This document shows positions 24,130-32,870 of a stretch of 64,000 bases of DNA, one piece after another; positions within the stretch are counted from its first letter, which is position 1; the number at the start of each line of letters is the position of its first letter. The stretch is from positions 1-64,000 of the forward strand of contig DDPE01000048.1 in assembly GCA_002342035.1 (NCBI GenBank). Direction: 5' to 3'. The stretch is from Asticcacaulis sp. UBA2476. GTDB lineage: Bacteria; Pseudomonadota; Alphaproteobacteria; Caulobacterales; Caulobacteraceae. The position numbers and the translations under genes were made by a program. The notes beneath the pieces were generated by a model. It had not been told where the DNA came from, searched no databases, and saw only the letters and a program-made list of their open reading frames with translations.

Positions 24130-25119
24130 TTAGTTCAAACCCTTATAACCCTTAAACCAGGTCGCAAAGCGTTCCAGCCCGTCCTTGAGCGGGGTGGAGG
24201 GCGCATAGCCGGTGACGGCCTTGAGCTTTGAGACATCGGCATAGGTGGTGGTGACATCACCCGGCTGCATCGGGCGCATGATCTTATCGGCCTCACGGCC
24301 CAGCGCGGTCTCAAGTGTCGAAATCATCTCCATCAGGCCGACCGGCTGATGGGCGCCGATATTGTAGATCTCGTTCTTGCCACCGGCAGGCGGATGATCG
24401 AGCACACCGATAATGCCCTCCACGATATCATCGATATAGGTGAAGTCGCGGTGCATATGACCCTCACCATAGACCTCAATGGCCTCGCCCTTCATGATCT
24501 TTTCAGAGAAGCTGAAATAGGCCATGTCCGGGCGGCCCCACGGGCCATAGACGGTAAAGAACCTTAAGCCCGACTGCGGAATCCCGTACAGGTGGCTGTA
24601 GGTGGTGCTCATCAGTTCGCCAGAGCGCTTGGTGGCGGCATAGAGCGAGACGGGTTCGTTAACGCGGTCATCTTCGCTGAAACCGTCACCGGCCAGAGGA
24701 CGGTCGCCGTACACGGATGATGACGACGCATAGACCAGATGCTCGAAACCATCCACGGCGCGGCAGGCCTCAAGGATGCTTAAGTGCCCCTGAAGGTTAG
24801 AGCGCTGATAGGCAAACGGGTTTTCAATCGAATAGCGCACCCCGGCCTGAGCGGCGAGGTGAATGATGCGGGTTATGCCAGCGTCAAGCACCAGATCCTT
24901 GACGGCGTCAGCTTCGGCCACATCCATCTTGACGAAGCGAAAGGCCGGGTGATCGCTGATCTGCTTCAGGCGGGCATCTTTGAGGGACGGATCGTAATAG
25001 TCATTGACGATATCAATGCCGACCACGGTTTCGCCGCGCGCCAACAGGGCACTCGCTACGTGAAAGCCGATAAAGCCCGCTACGCCCGTTACCAGTATCG
25101 CCGTCTTAGCCAATGTCAC
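24130..25119 (-). CDS. NAD-dependent epimerase, UDP-glucuronate 4-epimerase-like
   Basis: This 329-residue extended SDR has the NAD motif GVAGFIGFHVA near residue 11, NDYYDPSLKDARL (typical of UDP-glucuronate 4-epimerases such as LpsL/CapI), ASSSSVYG and the catalytic YAATK at about 162-166. The late HRDFTYIDDIVEG block is also standard. It would interconvert UDP-glucuronate and UDP-galacturonate for surface polysaccharide. It stands alone between a methyltransferase and the sugar island, so a link to either is not shown. Confidence 0.88.
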   Translation of the reverse strand: MTLAKTAILVTGVAGFIGFHVASALLARGETVVGIDIVNDYYDPSLKDARLKQISDHPAFRFVKMDVAEADAVKDLVLDAGITRIIHLAAQAGVRYSIENPFAYQRSNLQGHLSILEACRAVDGFEHLVYASSSSVYGDRPLAGDGFSEDDRVNEPVSLYAATKRSGELMSTTYSHLYGIPQSGLRFFTVYGPWGRPDMAYFSFSEKIMKGEAIEVYGEGHMHRDFTYIDDIVEGIIGVLDHPPAGGKNEIYNIGAHQPVGLMEMISTLETALGREADKIMRPMQPGDVTTTYADVSKLKAVTGYAPSTPLKDGLERFATWFKGYKGLN

Positions 25120-25380
25120 CTAACCCTTTTCGCCTGTCCCTGCGGCGTGTTTAAACGCCAATGACCCTTACGTCACGCACAATATGCCGAGCGGCCTTAG
25201 AAAAGGTTTATGACTTGCCATCACCGCATTGATCATATTTATTAGTTCCATAAACAGCCGCCGCCGGTTAACGGATGGCGATTTCGGGGGACGGCGATTT
25301 CGGGCGGATTTCCGGCATAACTGAATAACTGAGGGATCATCTAAACTGGCGCCGATCATGTGCGCCGCTTGGGAGGATTT

Positions 25381-26589
25381 ATGTCTTTTCTGACTTCGAC
25401 CCTTAAGGCTCTGGCCTTTTTGGGGGCATTATCGTGCGCGTCAACCGCTTTGGCCCATGAAACCCTAAAGCTTGAGGCCCCCAAGCCCGATCTGGCGGCG
25501 ACCCCGCCGATGGGCTGGAATTCGTGGAATAAGTATAAGTGCGATATCAACGAGGCGATGGTCCGCCGTCAAGCCGACGCCATGGCGTCGTCCGGCATGA
25601 AGGATGCGGGTTATAAGTATATTGTCATCGACGACTGCTGGCAGAAAAGCCGCGACGCCAACGGCAATATTCAGGCCGATCCTGAGCGCTTTCCGTCGGG
25701 TATCAAGGCTCTGGCCGATTATGTCCATTCTAAGGGATTGAAGTTCGGGCTTTACTCTGATGCTGGGGTTCTAACCTGCGGTGGGCGTCCGGGCAGCCGG
25801 GGCTATGAGTTTCAGGATGCCCGCCAATATGCGCAGTGGGGCGTCGATTATCTGAAATACGACTGGTGCTACACCGGCACGATGGATGCCGAGGCGGCCT
25901 ATACCATTATGGCCAAGGCGCTGCGGGCTTCGGGGCGGGATATCCTGCTGTCGATCTGCGAGTGGGGCGACAATGAGCCGTCAAAATGGGCGGCGGTGCC
26001 GGGCCATATGTGGCGCACGACCGGGGATATCTTTGATGCCTGGGAAGGTAAGTCGGGCTATTCCATCGGGATGACCAATATTCTGGATAAACAGGTCAAT
26101 CTGTGGAGCCATTCCGGGCCGAACCAATGGAACGATCCGGACATGCTCGAAGTCGGCAATGGCGGCATGACTAAGACGGAATATGAGGCGCACTTCTCGC
26201 TGTGGGCCATGCTGGCGGCCCCGCTGATCTCAGGTAACGACCTGTCGACCATGAGTGAGGAGACGCTCAAAATCCTGACCAATAAGGATGTCATCGCGGT
26301 CGATCAGGACCCGCTCGGCCAGCAGGCACGGCGCATCTGGAAGGACGGCGATCTGGAAATCTGGGCCCGGCCATTAAAGGGCGGCGACCGCGCAGTGGTG
26401 TTGTTTAACCGTGGGGCTGAGGCCAAAACCATGAGCGTGACCTGGGATCATATCGACCTGCCCGCCGGTTTACGGGCCGATGTCAAAGACCTGTGGTCCA
26501 AGACGGTGACCAAAGGCGTCAAAGGCACATTCGGCGGCACGGTGGCTTCACACGGCGTCATCATGGTGCGGATCACACCGAAGACCTGA
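25381..26589 (+). CDS. Secreted alpha-galactosidase, GH27
   Basis: This 402-residue protein begins at ATG 25381, placed by GGGAGG four bases upstream (an earlier in-frame GTG at 25360 would overlap that site). The first 25 residues are a Sec signal peptide (LAFLGALSCASTALA). The GH27 barrel starts at TPPMGWNSWNKYKCDINE. The nucleophile is Asp161 in YLKYDWCY and the acid/base is Asp216 in TTGDIFD. A C-terminal beta domain closes the protein. GH27 enzymes remove terminal alpha-galactose from galactomannan or oligosaccharides. It is convergent with the GntR-type regulator and opens the carbohydrate island. Confidence 0.93.
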   Translation: MSFLTSTLKALAFLGALSCASTALAHETLKLEAPKPDLAATPPMGWNSWNKYKCDINEAMVRRQADAMASSGMKDAGYKYIVIDDCWQKSRDANGNIQADPERFPSGIKALADYVHSKGLKFGLYSDAGVLTCGGRPGSRGYEFQDARQYAQWGVDYLKYDWCYTGTMDAEAAYTIMAKALRASGRDILLSICEWGDNEPSKWAAVPGHMWRTTGDIFDAWEGKSGYSIGMTNILDKQVNLWSHSGPNQWNDPDMLEVGNGGMTKTEYEAHFSLWAMLAAPLISGNDLSTMSEETLKILTNKDVIAVDQDPLGQQARRIWKDGDLEIWARPLKGGDRAVVLFNRGAEAKTMSVTWDHIDLPAGLRADVKDLWSKTVTKGVKGTFGGTVASHGVIMVRITPKT

Positions 26590-26599
26590 CACAGGCTGA

Positions 26600-26632
26600 A
26601 GGCCGTTGCTTCCTTTTGGGCGGCAACGGCCT
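26600..26632. terminator. Hairpin between convergent GH27 and GntR genes
   Basis: AGGCCGTTGC and GCAACGGCCT form a perfect 10-base stem. There is no long T-run; its place between two convergent stops suggests a shared transcript end. It overlaps the stop codon of the GntR gene. Confidence 0.6.
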
Positions 26633-27338
26633 AATGCGCGGTTTCGGGCTGGAATGAGGCCAGAAGCTCCAGCGATTCCAGAAGGATCGCCCGCATGGCT
26701 TTTTCAGCCCCCACCGCATCGCCATTTTCAATCGCCACCAGAACCGCTTCGTGGGCAGGGATGGAGGCGGTATGACCGGCGATCTTATTGGTCAGGCCGA
26801 TAGAAATGCGCAGGGCCGTATTGATCAGGGCCCTCAGTTGCAGGAAGAACGGATTGCCTGATGCCTTGAGGATGGCGACATGGAAATCAATGTCGGCGGC
26901 AAGGGCCGCATCATGGTCGTGGAGTTCGTTACGCATGCCGTTCAGACCGTCCCTGATGGCGCGGATTTCAGCCTTATTGGCGCGCTGGGCGGCAAGGGCT
27001 GCGGCCACGGGCTCGATCGCCAGGCGCACCTCAGTGAATTCGCGATAGATCTTGTTGGAATATTGCCGCTCCATCAGCCAGCGTGTGACATCGGGATCGA
27101 GCAAATTCCAGTGGGCGATCGGCTCTACCTTGGTACCTTGACGCGGACGCGCGCTAAGCAGGCCCTTGGCGGTCAGCATTTTTACGGCTTCGCGCGCGAC
27201 GGTCCGGCTGGCGCCAAAGCGTATGCATAACTCCGCTTCGGTCGGAAAGCCGTTCTTGTCGAAATCGCCGATCACGATCGATTGCCCCAGGGTCTCAAGC
27301 AAACCGTATGTGAGGCTGGCGCCACGTTGGGTACGCAT
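26631..27338 (-). CDS. GntR-family (FCD/FadR subfamily) transcriptional regulator
   Basis: This 235-residue regulator has an N-terminal winged helix (about residues 10-75, with GFPTEAELCIRFGASRTVAREAVKMLTAKGLL) and a helical FCD ligand-binding domain (about 90-225, with FHVAILKASGNPF and HEAVLVAIENGDAVGAEKAM). FCD regulators usually bind sugar acids or other carboxylates. It lies between GH27 and the GH35-GH31 operon, with a run of AATTGTG-type repeats just upstream of its own start, so autoregulation and control of the neighbouring glycosidases are both plausible. Confidence 0.9.
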   Translation of the reverse strand: MRTQRGASLTYGLLETLGQSIVIGDFDKNGFPTEAELCIRFGASRTVAREAVKMLTAKGLLSARPRQGTKVEPIAHWNLLDPDVTRWLMERQYSNKIYREFTEVRLAIEPVAAALAAQRANKAEIRAIRDGLNGMRNELHDHDAALAADIDFHVAILKASGNPFFLQLRALINTALRISIGLTNKIAGHTASIPAHEAVLVAIENGDAVGAEKAMRAILLESLELLASFQPETAH

Positions 27339-27386
27339 GTTTCTCTACCTTGCCTTTTTATGCTCGCTTATCGCGAGTCATTATAT

Positions 27387-27530
27387 ATGAAATTGTGAAC
27401 GGCTACCTTTAATCGGCAAAAAACGATGATTTTGTCCAGTCTAAATGACTGCAAATACACAATTTTTCCCAAATTGTGGGGTTTTCAGGAAACAGTTTAG
27501 GCTTCCCCCGTCGCTCAATTTTGTGAACAT
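27387..27530. promoter_or_regulatory. Cluster of AATTGTG-type sites, candidate GntR operators
   Basis: Three related motifs occur: GAAATTGTGAAC at 27389-27400, a perfect dyad CACAATTT-TTCCC-AAATTGTG at 27458-27478 and CAATTTTGTGAAC at 27516-27528. They lie 50-190 bases before the GntR start, where an autoregulatory FadR-type operator would be expected. Confidence 0.5.
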
Positions 27531-27553
27531 CCCCTATTGGACACGCTTTTCAA

Positions 27554-27567
27554 TGATAGCGCTATCA
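27554..27567. promoter_or_regulatory. LacI-type operator before GH35-GH31 operon
   Basis: TGATAGCGCTATCA is a perfect 14-base palindrome with the central AGCGCT core usual for LacI-family operators. Related copies lie before xylX, the sugar symporter and the TonB receptor. Confidence 0.75.
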
Positions 27568-27603
27568 ATTTTGGCTTGCTGTTTCAATTTTTGATGATAC
27601 ATA

Positions 27604-27620
27604 AATTTGTAAGATAAAAT
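27604..27620 (+). promoter_or_regulatory. Promoter-like box shared with the LacI-gene upstream region
   Basis: ATTTGTAAGATAAAATA here and ATTTGTAGGATAAAATA at 40323-40339 differ at one base. Here TTGATG lies 18 bases before TAAAAT. The shared block suggests a common promoter or activator site. Confidence 0.4.
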
Positions 27621-27797
27621 AGCTCGTCGCGTGCCAAATAAATAATACCGCGGCAAGGGCAAACATCGGGAAGAGATGGTTAAGGGACATCCCACTTGCG
27701 GCCGAGAGCGCAACGCATGACGTTGGCGCATGCTTGGCGTATACTCCCGGCAAACAAATGATGACTTCAGAGGGAGCCGGGCAACCGGAAATTCAGT

Positions 27798-29465
27798 ATG
27801 ATATCCGCACACGCAAAGCTGACGCGTCGTTTTCTGATGGGCGCCTGTGCCAGCCTGATAGTGGTGTCGTCGGCCATGCCAGCACTGGCGCAAGCCGTAA
27901 AAGATCTGCCGCGCATTGAGAAAAAGAACGGCAAGGCCGCTCTGTTTGTCGATGGCGCGCCCTATCTTATTCTGGGGGCGCAGGCCAATAACTCGTCAAA
28001 CTATCCGTCGCAACTGCCCAAGGTTTGGCCGGCGCTGAAAGACATCCACGCCAACACGCTGGAGATTCCGGTGGCGTGGGAGCAGATCGAGCCCAAGGAA
28101 GGTCAGTTCGATTTTTCCTATGTCGACGAACTGGTTAAGCAAGCCCGCGAAAACAATGTTCGGCTGGTGCTGCTGTGGTTCGGGACGTGGAAGAACACCT
28201 CGCCCAACTATACGCCGGACTGGGTGAAGCTGGACAATAAGCGCTTTCCGCGCATCACCAAAAAAGACGGCACGGTATCATATTGTCTGTCGCCGATGGA
28301 GCGCACGACGCTGGAGGCTGACAAAAAGGCCTTCGTCGCCCTTATGACGCACCTGAAAAAGATCGACGGCGACAAACACACGGTCATCATGATCCAGCCG
28401 CAGAACGAGAGCGGCACCTATGGTTCGGTGCGCGACTATTCACCCAAGGCGGAAAAGGTCTTCGCCGGTCAGGTGCCTGCGGCCCTGCTGAAAAAGAAGG
28501 GCATCGCCAAGGGCGGATCGTGGACGCAAGTGTTCGGTAAACATGCCGATGAATACTTCCACGCCTGGCATATCGCCAGCTACATCAATGAGATCGCGGC
28601 GGCCGGACGTAAGGTCTATGACCTGCCGATGTTTGTGAACGCAGCCTTACGTGAGCCGCTGGTCGAGGTCGGGCCGGAGACCTATTCTTCGGGCGGTCCA
28701 ACCCACAATGTCATCGACATCTATCAGGCGGCAGCCCCGGCCATAGATATCATCGCCCCCGATATCTATAAGCGCGACTCGGCCAACTATGAGGCGGCGC
28801 TTAGCCACTATTCCAAGCACAACAACCCGCTCTTCGTGCCGGAAACCGGTTCGGACACCGAATTTGCCCGCTATATTTTTAGTGTGCTGGGACGCGGCGG
28901 GATTGGCTTTGCGCCGTTCGGCATCGACTATACCGGCTACACCAACTATCCGCTGGGTGGGCGTCACATCAACCCGGAGGGCTTAAAGCCCTTCCGCGAA
29001 AAATATGCTCTGTTTGCGCCGATGATGCGTGAGTGGGCCAAGATCGCCTATGAGAAACCCGTCTGGGGCGTCGCTGAAGCTGACGACCGCAAGCCGCAGT
29101 CGATTGACCTGGGCGGCAAGTGGAGGGTCGATGTCATGTACGGTGAATGGCAGTTTGGCCTGACCGAATGGACCTGGCTTGGCAAATTCGACCCGGTGCC
29201 GGGCCGTGAAAAGCCCAATGGCGGTATGGTCATCGCCCAACTGTCCGAAGATGAGTTTCTGGTCACCGGCGTCCATGCCCGCCTCAATTTTGGCGTGGGT
29301 GAAAAGCAAAAAGGTAAGAACCTGATCTTCCGCGCCGTAGAGCAGGGCCACTTTGAAAACGGCAAGTGGGTGGTAGATTTCGTCTGGAACGGCGATCAGA
29401 CCGACTACGGCCTAAACCTGACCGGGGAACCGGCTGTCCTTAAAATCAAACTCGCTACCTACTAA
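27798..29465 (+). CDS. Secreted beta-galactosidase, GH35 with DUF5597-like C-terminal domain
   Basis: This 555-residue protein carries a 32-residue signal peptide (LTRRFLMGACASLIVVSSAMPALAQA; the preceding RR gives it a Tat-like look). The GH35 barrel has the acid/base Glu204 in QPQNESG and nucleophile Glu349 in FVPETGSD. The C-terminal 200 residues resemble the DUF5597 domain found in the Bgl35A-type enzymes of xyloglucan loci, which remove galactose from xyloglucan oligosaccharides. It is followed by the GH31 gene after 20 bases and is preceded by a LacI-type operator. Confidence 0.9.
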   Translation: MISAHAKLTRRFLMGACASLIVVSSAMPALAQAVKDLPRIEKKNGKAALFVDGAPYLILGAQANNSSNYPSQLPKVWPALKDIHANTLEIPVAWEQIEPKEGQFDFSYVDELVKQARENNVRLVLLWFGTWKNTSPNYTPDWVKLDNKRFPRITKKDGTVSYCLSPMERTTLEADKKAFVALMTHLKKIDGDKHTVIMIQPQNESGTYGSVRDYSPKAEKVFAGQVPAALLKKKGIAKGGSWTQVFGKHADEYFHAWHIASYINEIAAAGRKVYDLPMFVNAALREPLVEVGPETYSSGGPTHNVIDIYQAAAPAIDIIAPDIYKRDSANYEAALSHYSKHNNPLFVPETGSDTEFARYIFSVLGRGGIGFAPFGIDYTGYTNYPLGGRHINPEGLKPFREKYALFAPMMREWAKIAYEKPVWGVAEADDRKPQSIDLGGKWRVDVMYGEWQFGLTEWTWLGKFDPVPGREKPNGGMVIAQLSEDEFLVTGVHARLNFGVGEKQKGKNLIFRAVEQGHFENGKWVVDFVWNGDQTDYGLNLTGEPAVLKIKLATY

Positions 29466-29485
29466 ACGATACAGGGAAGACGATT

Positions 29486-32359
29486 ATGAAACCATTTATG
29501 TTTGCCCCCGCTTTTGCAGCCCTGCTGATGGCCAGCACGGCGCTTGCGGGCTCATTTGAAAAAACCGCCACCGGTATTGTGGTCAAGCCTGACAGCGGCC
29601 CGGCCAAAGAAGTGCGTCTTGAGGTCATCAATGACTCGGTCATCCATGTGCTGGCGGTCGATGATCCGGCCCGCCCGCAAATCGAATCCCTGATGGCGAT
29701 GGCCAAACCTGCGGGTGCCTTCACGGTCACCGGTGCTGCCGATACGGTCACGCTTGATGCCGGTAAGGCCAAGGCGGTGGTGTCCCTGAAAAGCGGTCTG
29801 ATCACCTTTCAGGACGCCAGCGGCAAGACCCTGCTGACGCAGGCCAAGGCCGACATCACACCGGTTCTGGTCGAAGGTAAGCCCTATGTCGCCACCCACG
29901 CCCAGTTCAATAAGGGCACCTCTGAGGCATTTTATGGTCTGGGTCAGCACCAGAACGCCCAGATGAACCTGAACGGTGAAAACGTCGAACTGCGTCAACA
30001 TAATATGGATATCGGCATTCCGTTTGTGGTGTCGGATATGAACTACGGCATTCTGTGGGATAATAACTCGGTCACGCGTTTCGGTAATCCGGTCCGTTTC
30101 GGTCTGGCCAGCCGTGATCTGAAGCTGACCACCCCCGATGGCAAGGCCGGTCTGACGGCCAAATACTATGTCGACGGTAAGCTGATCCTGACCCGCACTG
30201 AGCCCGATGTCCGGTACCAGTTCCTGAGCGATGTCGACAAATATTGGCCGAAAGACGCCGCCCTGACCAAGGAAGCCACCACCGGCAAAAAGGTCAAGGT
30301 GGTTTGGGAAGGCACCATGACCTCCGACCAACCGGGCGTGCATAAGATGCGCCTGTTTGCGTCCGACTATGCGATCCTTAAAGTGGGGGATAAGACCCTC
30401 TTTGATCATGATATCTGGCGTATGGGCTGGAACGCCTGGTATAACAATTTCGATCAAAGCTTTGAAGCCGGTAAGCCGGTTCCGCTCAGCCTCGAATGGG
30501 AGCCGTCGGGCGGCCTGATTTCCCTGCATCACTCCAACCCGGAACCCGATGCCGATAAGCACTCCCTGCGCTTTACCTCTGAGGCGGGCACGGGCCTGAA
30601 CTATTACTTCATTGCCGGCAAAGATATCGAAGGCGTGATCGGCGGTTATCACCATGTCACCGGCACCCCGCCGATGATGCCGAAATGGGCCTACGGCTTC
30701 TGGCAGTCGCGTCAGCGCTATGAAACGCAAGACCAGTTGCTGGGTGTACTCAAAACCTACCGCGACAACAAATGGCCGATCGACAACATCGTGCAGGACT
30801 GGTTCTACTGGCCGGAAGACCAGTGGGGCAGCCATAAGTTCGACCCCACCCGCTTCCCTGACCCCAAGGGCATGGTTGATAAGGTGCATGCCCAAAACGC
30901 CCGTATCATGATCTCGATCTGGGGCAAGTACTATCCGAATACCGATAACTATAAGGAGTTCGAAGCCAAGGGCTATATGTGGACCAAGAACGTCGAACTG
31001 GGCTTTAAGGACTGGGTCGGCCCCGGCTACCTCAACAGCCACTATTCGCCGTACAACAAAGAAGCCCGCGACATCTATTACCGCCAGATGAAAGAAGGTC
31101 TGGTGAAATACGGCTTCGATGCGTGGTGGATGGACAATACCGAGCCTGACGTGCGCTCAAACACCTCACCGGAAGAATTTGCTGAACTGATCACCCCGAC
31201 CCAAATGGGGCCGGGCGCTCTGGTGCACAATGCCTATGCCACCATGAACACTCAGGCCATGTATGATGGCCTCAAGGTTGATCAGCCCGATACCCGCCAG
31301 TTCATCCTGACCCGCTCAGGCTTTGCGGGCGTGCAGCGCAACGCCGCGGCCCTGTGGTCCGGCGATGTCGTCGGCACCTGGGACAACTTGTTTGACCAGA
31401 TTTCAGCCGGTGTGCAGACAGGCTTCTCCGGCGTGCCCAACTGGACGCACGACATTGGCGGCTATGCGCAGGAAACCCGCTTTCAGGGTAATGATGTCGG
31501 TGGCTTGCAGGAAAACCGTGCGGCTGGTGGTACCGGCACGGCTGAGGACCTGAAAGAATGGCGTGAGCTGAACCAGCGCTGGTGGCAGTTCGGCACCTTC
31601 TCGCCGCTGATGCGCTCGCACGGCGAAGGGGTGAAGCGCGAAATCCACGAAATCTCGCCCGAAGGCTCGCCCATGCGCGCCAACATGGTGTGGTTCTTGG
31701 AACTGCGCTACCGCTTGATGCCGTACATCTATTCGGCGGCGGCTGACAGCCACTATGCTTCGGCCCCGATCATGCGCGGCTTTGCCCTTGATTTCCCGAC
31801 GGACGCCAAGGCTAAGAACGTCAACGACCAATACATGTTCGGTAAGTCGATCCTGGTCGCCCCGGTGACTAAGTATCAGGCCACGTCGCGCAGCGTCTAC
31901 CTGCCGATGGGCGCTGACTGGTATAATGCCTATACCGGCGCGAAAACCACAGGCGGTCAGACGATCACGGTTGATGCGCCGCTCGATCAGATCCCGCTGT
32001 TTGTCAAATCCGGTGCGATCGTGCCTATGGGCCCGGTCATGCAGTATGTCGATGAAACACCGGACGCACCGCTGACCCTCAATGTCTATACCGGCGCTGA
32101 TGGCAGCTATAGCCTCTATGAAGATGATGGTGTGTCTAACGCCTACATCAAGGGCCAGTTCAGCCGTATCCCGTTCGCCTATAACGACAAGACCGGTGAA
32201 CTGAAGATCGGTGCGCGTTCGGGCAGCTATAAGGGTATGGTGGCCAACCGTACGTTCAAGGTCCGCTTTATCAAGGACGGCGGCAAAACCACCGACTTTG
32301 ACGCAGCCGACCGGACCGTGACCTATACGGGTAAGGCGCTCACAGTGAAGCGGCCGTAA
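29486..32359 (+). CDS. Secreted alpha-xylosidase-type GH31 with inserted PA14 domain
   Basis: This 957-residue enzyme has a signal peptide (residues 1-21, ending STALA) and an N-terminal GH31 beta domain. A PA14-like insert spans about residues 265-385 (VVWEGTMTSDQPGVHKMRLFASDYA). The catalytic barrel has nucleophile Asp550 in WWMDNTEPD and acid/base Asp627 in LWSGDVVGTWD. The PA14 insert is characteristic of xyloglucan-active alpha-xylosidases (Xyl31A type), where it helps hold longer oligosaccharides. It would remove the non-reducing-end xylose from xyloglucan fragments after galactose removal by the GH35. A strong terminator follows. Confidence 0.92.
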   Translation: MKPFMFAPAFAALLMASTALAGSFEKTATGIVVKPDSGPAKEVRLEVINDSVIHVLAVDDPARPQIESLMAMAKPAGAFTVTGAADTVTLDAGKAKAVVSLKSGLITFQDASGKTLLTQAKADITPVLVEGKPYVATHAQFNKGTSEAFYGLGQHQNAQMNLNGENVELRQHNMDIGIPFVVSDMNYGILWDNNSVTRFGNPVRFGLASRDLKLTTPDGKAGLTAKYYVDGKLILTRTEPDVRYQFLSDVDKYWPKDAALTKEATTGKKVKVVWEGTMTSDQPGVHKMRLFASDYAILKVGDKTLFDHDIWRMGWNAWYNNFDQSFEAGKPVPLSLEWEPSGGLISLHHSNPEPDADKHSLRFTSEAGTGLNYYFIAGKDIEGVIGGYHHVTGTPPMMPKWAYGFWQSRQRYETQDQLLGVLKTYRDNKWPIDNIVQDWFYWPEDQWGSHKFDPTRFPDPKGMVDKVHAQNARIMISIWGKYYPNTDNYKEFEAKGYMWTKNVELGFKDWVGPGYLNSHYSPYNKEARDIYYRQMKEGLVKYGFDAWWMDNTEPDVRSNTSPEEFAELITPTQMGPGALVHNAYATMNTQAMYDGLKVDQPDTRQFILTRSGFAGVQRNAAALWSGDVVGTWDNLFDQISAGVQTGFSGVPNWTHDIGGYAQETRFQGNDVGGLQENRAAGGTGTAEDLKEWRELNQRWWQFGTFSPLMRSHGEGVKREIHEISPEGSPMRANMVWFLELRYRLMPYIYSAAADSHYASAPIMRGFALDFPTDAKAKNVNDQYMFGKSILVAPVTKYQATSRSVYLPMGADWYNAYTGAKTTGGQTITVDAPLDQIPLFVKSGAIVPMGPVMQYVDETPDAPLTLNVYTGADGSYSLYEDDGVSNAYIKGQFSRIPFAYNDKTGELKIGARSGSYKGMVANRTFKVRFIKDGGKTTDFDAADRTVTYTGKALTVKRP

Positions 32360-32383
32360 ATTTCGACGCAGTTTGAAGCTAAG

Positions 32384-32414
32384 AAGCCCGAAGTTTTTGA
32401 CTTCGGGCTTTTTT
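32384..32414 (+). terminator. Rho-independent terminator after GH31
   Basis: AAGCCCGAAG and CTTCGGGCTT form a perfect stem with a TTTTTGA loop and terminal T-run. It closes the GH35-GH31 operon and precedes the first hip operator directly. Confidence 0.93.
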
Positions 32415-32430
32415 GATCCTGTACGGGAGC
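32415..32430. promoter_or_regulatory. Predicted HipB operator 1
   Basis: GATCCTG-TA-CGGGAGC matches the right arm CGGGAGC exactly and has two mismatches in the left arm. It lies 50 bases before site 2, touching the GH31 terminator. Confidence 0.6.
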
Positions 32431-32464
32431 GTTGCGGGTAGATTTTCCGAAAAATTTCTACATT

Positions 32465-32480
32465 GCTCCCGCTCGGTAGC
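32465..32480. promoter_or_regulatory. Predicted HipB operator 2
   Basis: GCTCCCG-CT-CGGTAGC is an inverted repeat with one mismatch. It lies exactly 50 bases after site 1 and 50 bases before site 3. Confidence 0.65.
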
Positions 32481-32514
32481 GTGAATGGTTAAATCTTAAA
32501 GTTTGTGTTATATT

Positions 32515-32530
32515 GTTCCCGGACGGGAGC
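32515..32530. promoter_or_regulatory. Predicted HipB operator 3
   Basis: GTTCCCG-GA-CGGGAGC is an inverted repeat with one mismatch. It follows a TTATAT box at 32508-32513 and its right arm contains the GGAG that would serve as the hipB Shine-Dalgarno, so binding would block both transcription and translation start. Confidence 0.65.
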
Positions 32531-32537
32531 GAATAAA

Positions 32538-32870
32538 ATGAGTCAGCCTGACAATTTCAGCAAAAAAATGCTAGCAACCACGCTGTACGCTATGACGGCA
32601 CCTTTCGCATCGATAGCGCCTGTCCTCGCAAAGATAAGTGATCCGGCCTCTGTGTCCCGGATGGAAATAAATTCGGTCGAGAGTTTAGGGAAATACATAC
32701 ATAGTGTGCGTAAAGAGCTTAACCTCAGCCAGCAACAATTTGCCGATATGACCGGGGTGGGGCGTCGGTTTATATCTGAGCTGGAGGCCGGAAAACCGAC
32801 CCTGGAATTTGGGCGGGTGCTTAAGGTTTGTCAGGCGGCGGGTATTGAGCTTATGGCAGTCAAACGATGA
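32538..32870 (+). CDS. hipB: HipB-like antitoxin, XRE family DNA-binding protein with N-terminal extension
   Basis: This 110-residue protein has a helix-turn-helix domain at about residues 48-105 (LGKYIHSVRKELNLSQQQFADMTGVGRRFISELEAGKPTLE), the HipB pattern. HipB binds and neutralises the HipA kinase and represses the operon. The first 41 residues are an unusual extension with a hydrophobic, signal-peptide-like stretch (TLYAMTAPFASIAPVLA). An internal ATG at 32661 would give a 69-residue form near the usual HipB size, but it lacks a clear Shine-Dalgarno, while ATG 32538 has GGAG eight bases upstream. The stop overlaps hipA by four bases. Confidence 0.85.
   Translation: MSQPDNFSKKMLATTLYAMTAPFASIAPVLAKISDPASVSRMEINSVESLGKYIHSVRKELNLSQQQFADMTGVGRRFISELEAGKPTLEFGRVLKVCQAAGIELMAVKR

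Larger units (their letters stand above)
27339..27797. other. 459-base divergent regulatory region
   Basis: No plausible gene lies here; a 119-codon minus-strand frame across 27534-27893 overlaps the GH35 signal peptide and has no family resemblance. The stretch is AT-rich and contains a GntR-type motif cluster on the left, a perfect LacI-type palindrome at 27554-27567 and promoter-like AT boxes (TAAAAT at 27615-27620) before GH35. Confidence 0.6.

Noticed and set aside
27534..27893. 119-codon minus-strand frame in the GH35 upstream region
   Set aside because: It covers the LacI operator and the GH35 signal peptide and has no family resemblance or ribosome-binding site.
29552..31042. 496-codon minus-strand open frame inside GH31
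   Set aside because: Antisense to a gene with intact catalytic motifs; composition is that of a reverse-frame shadow.
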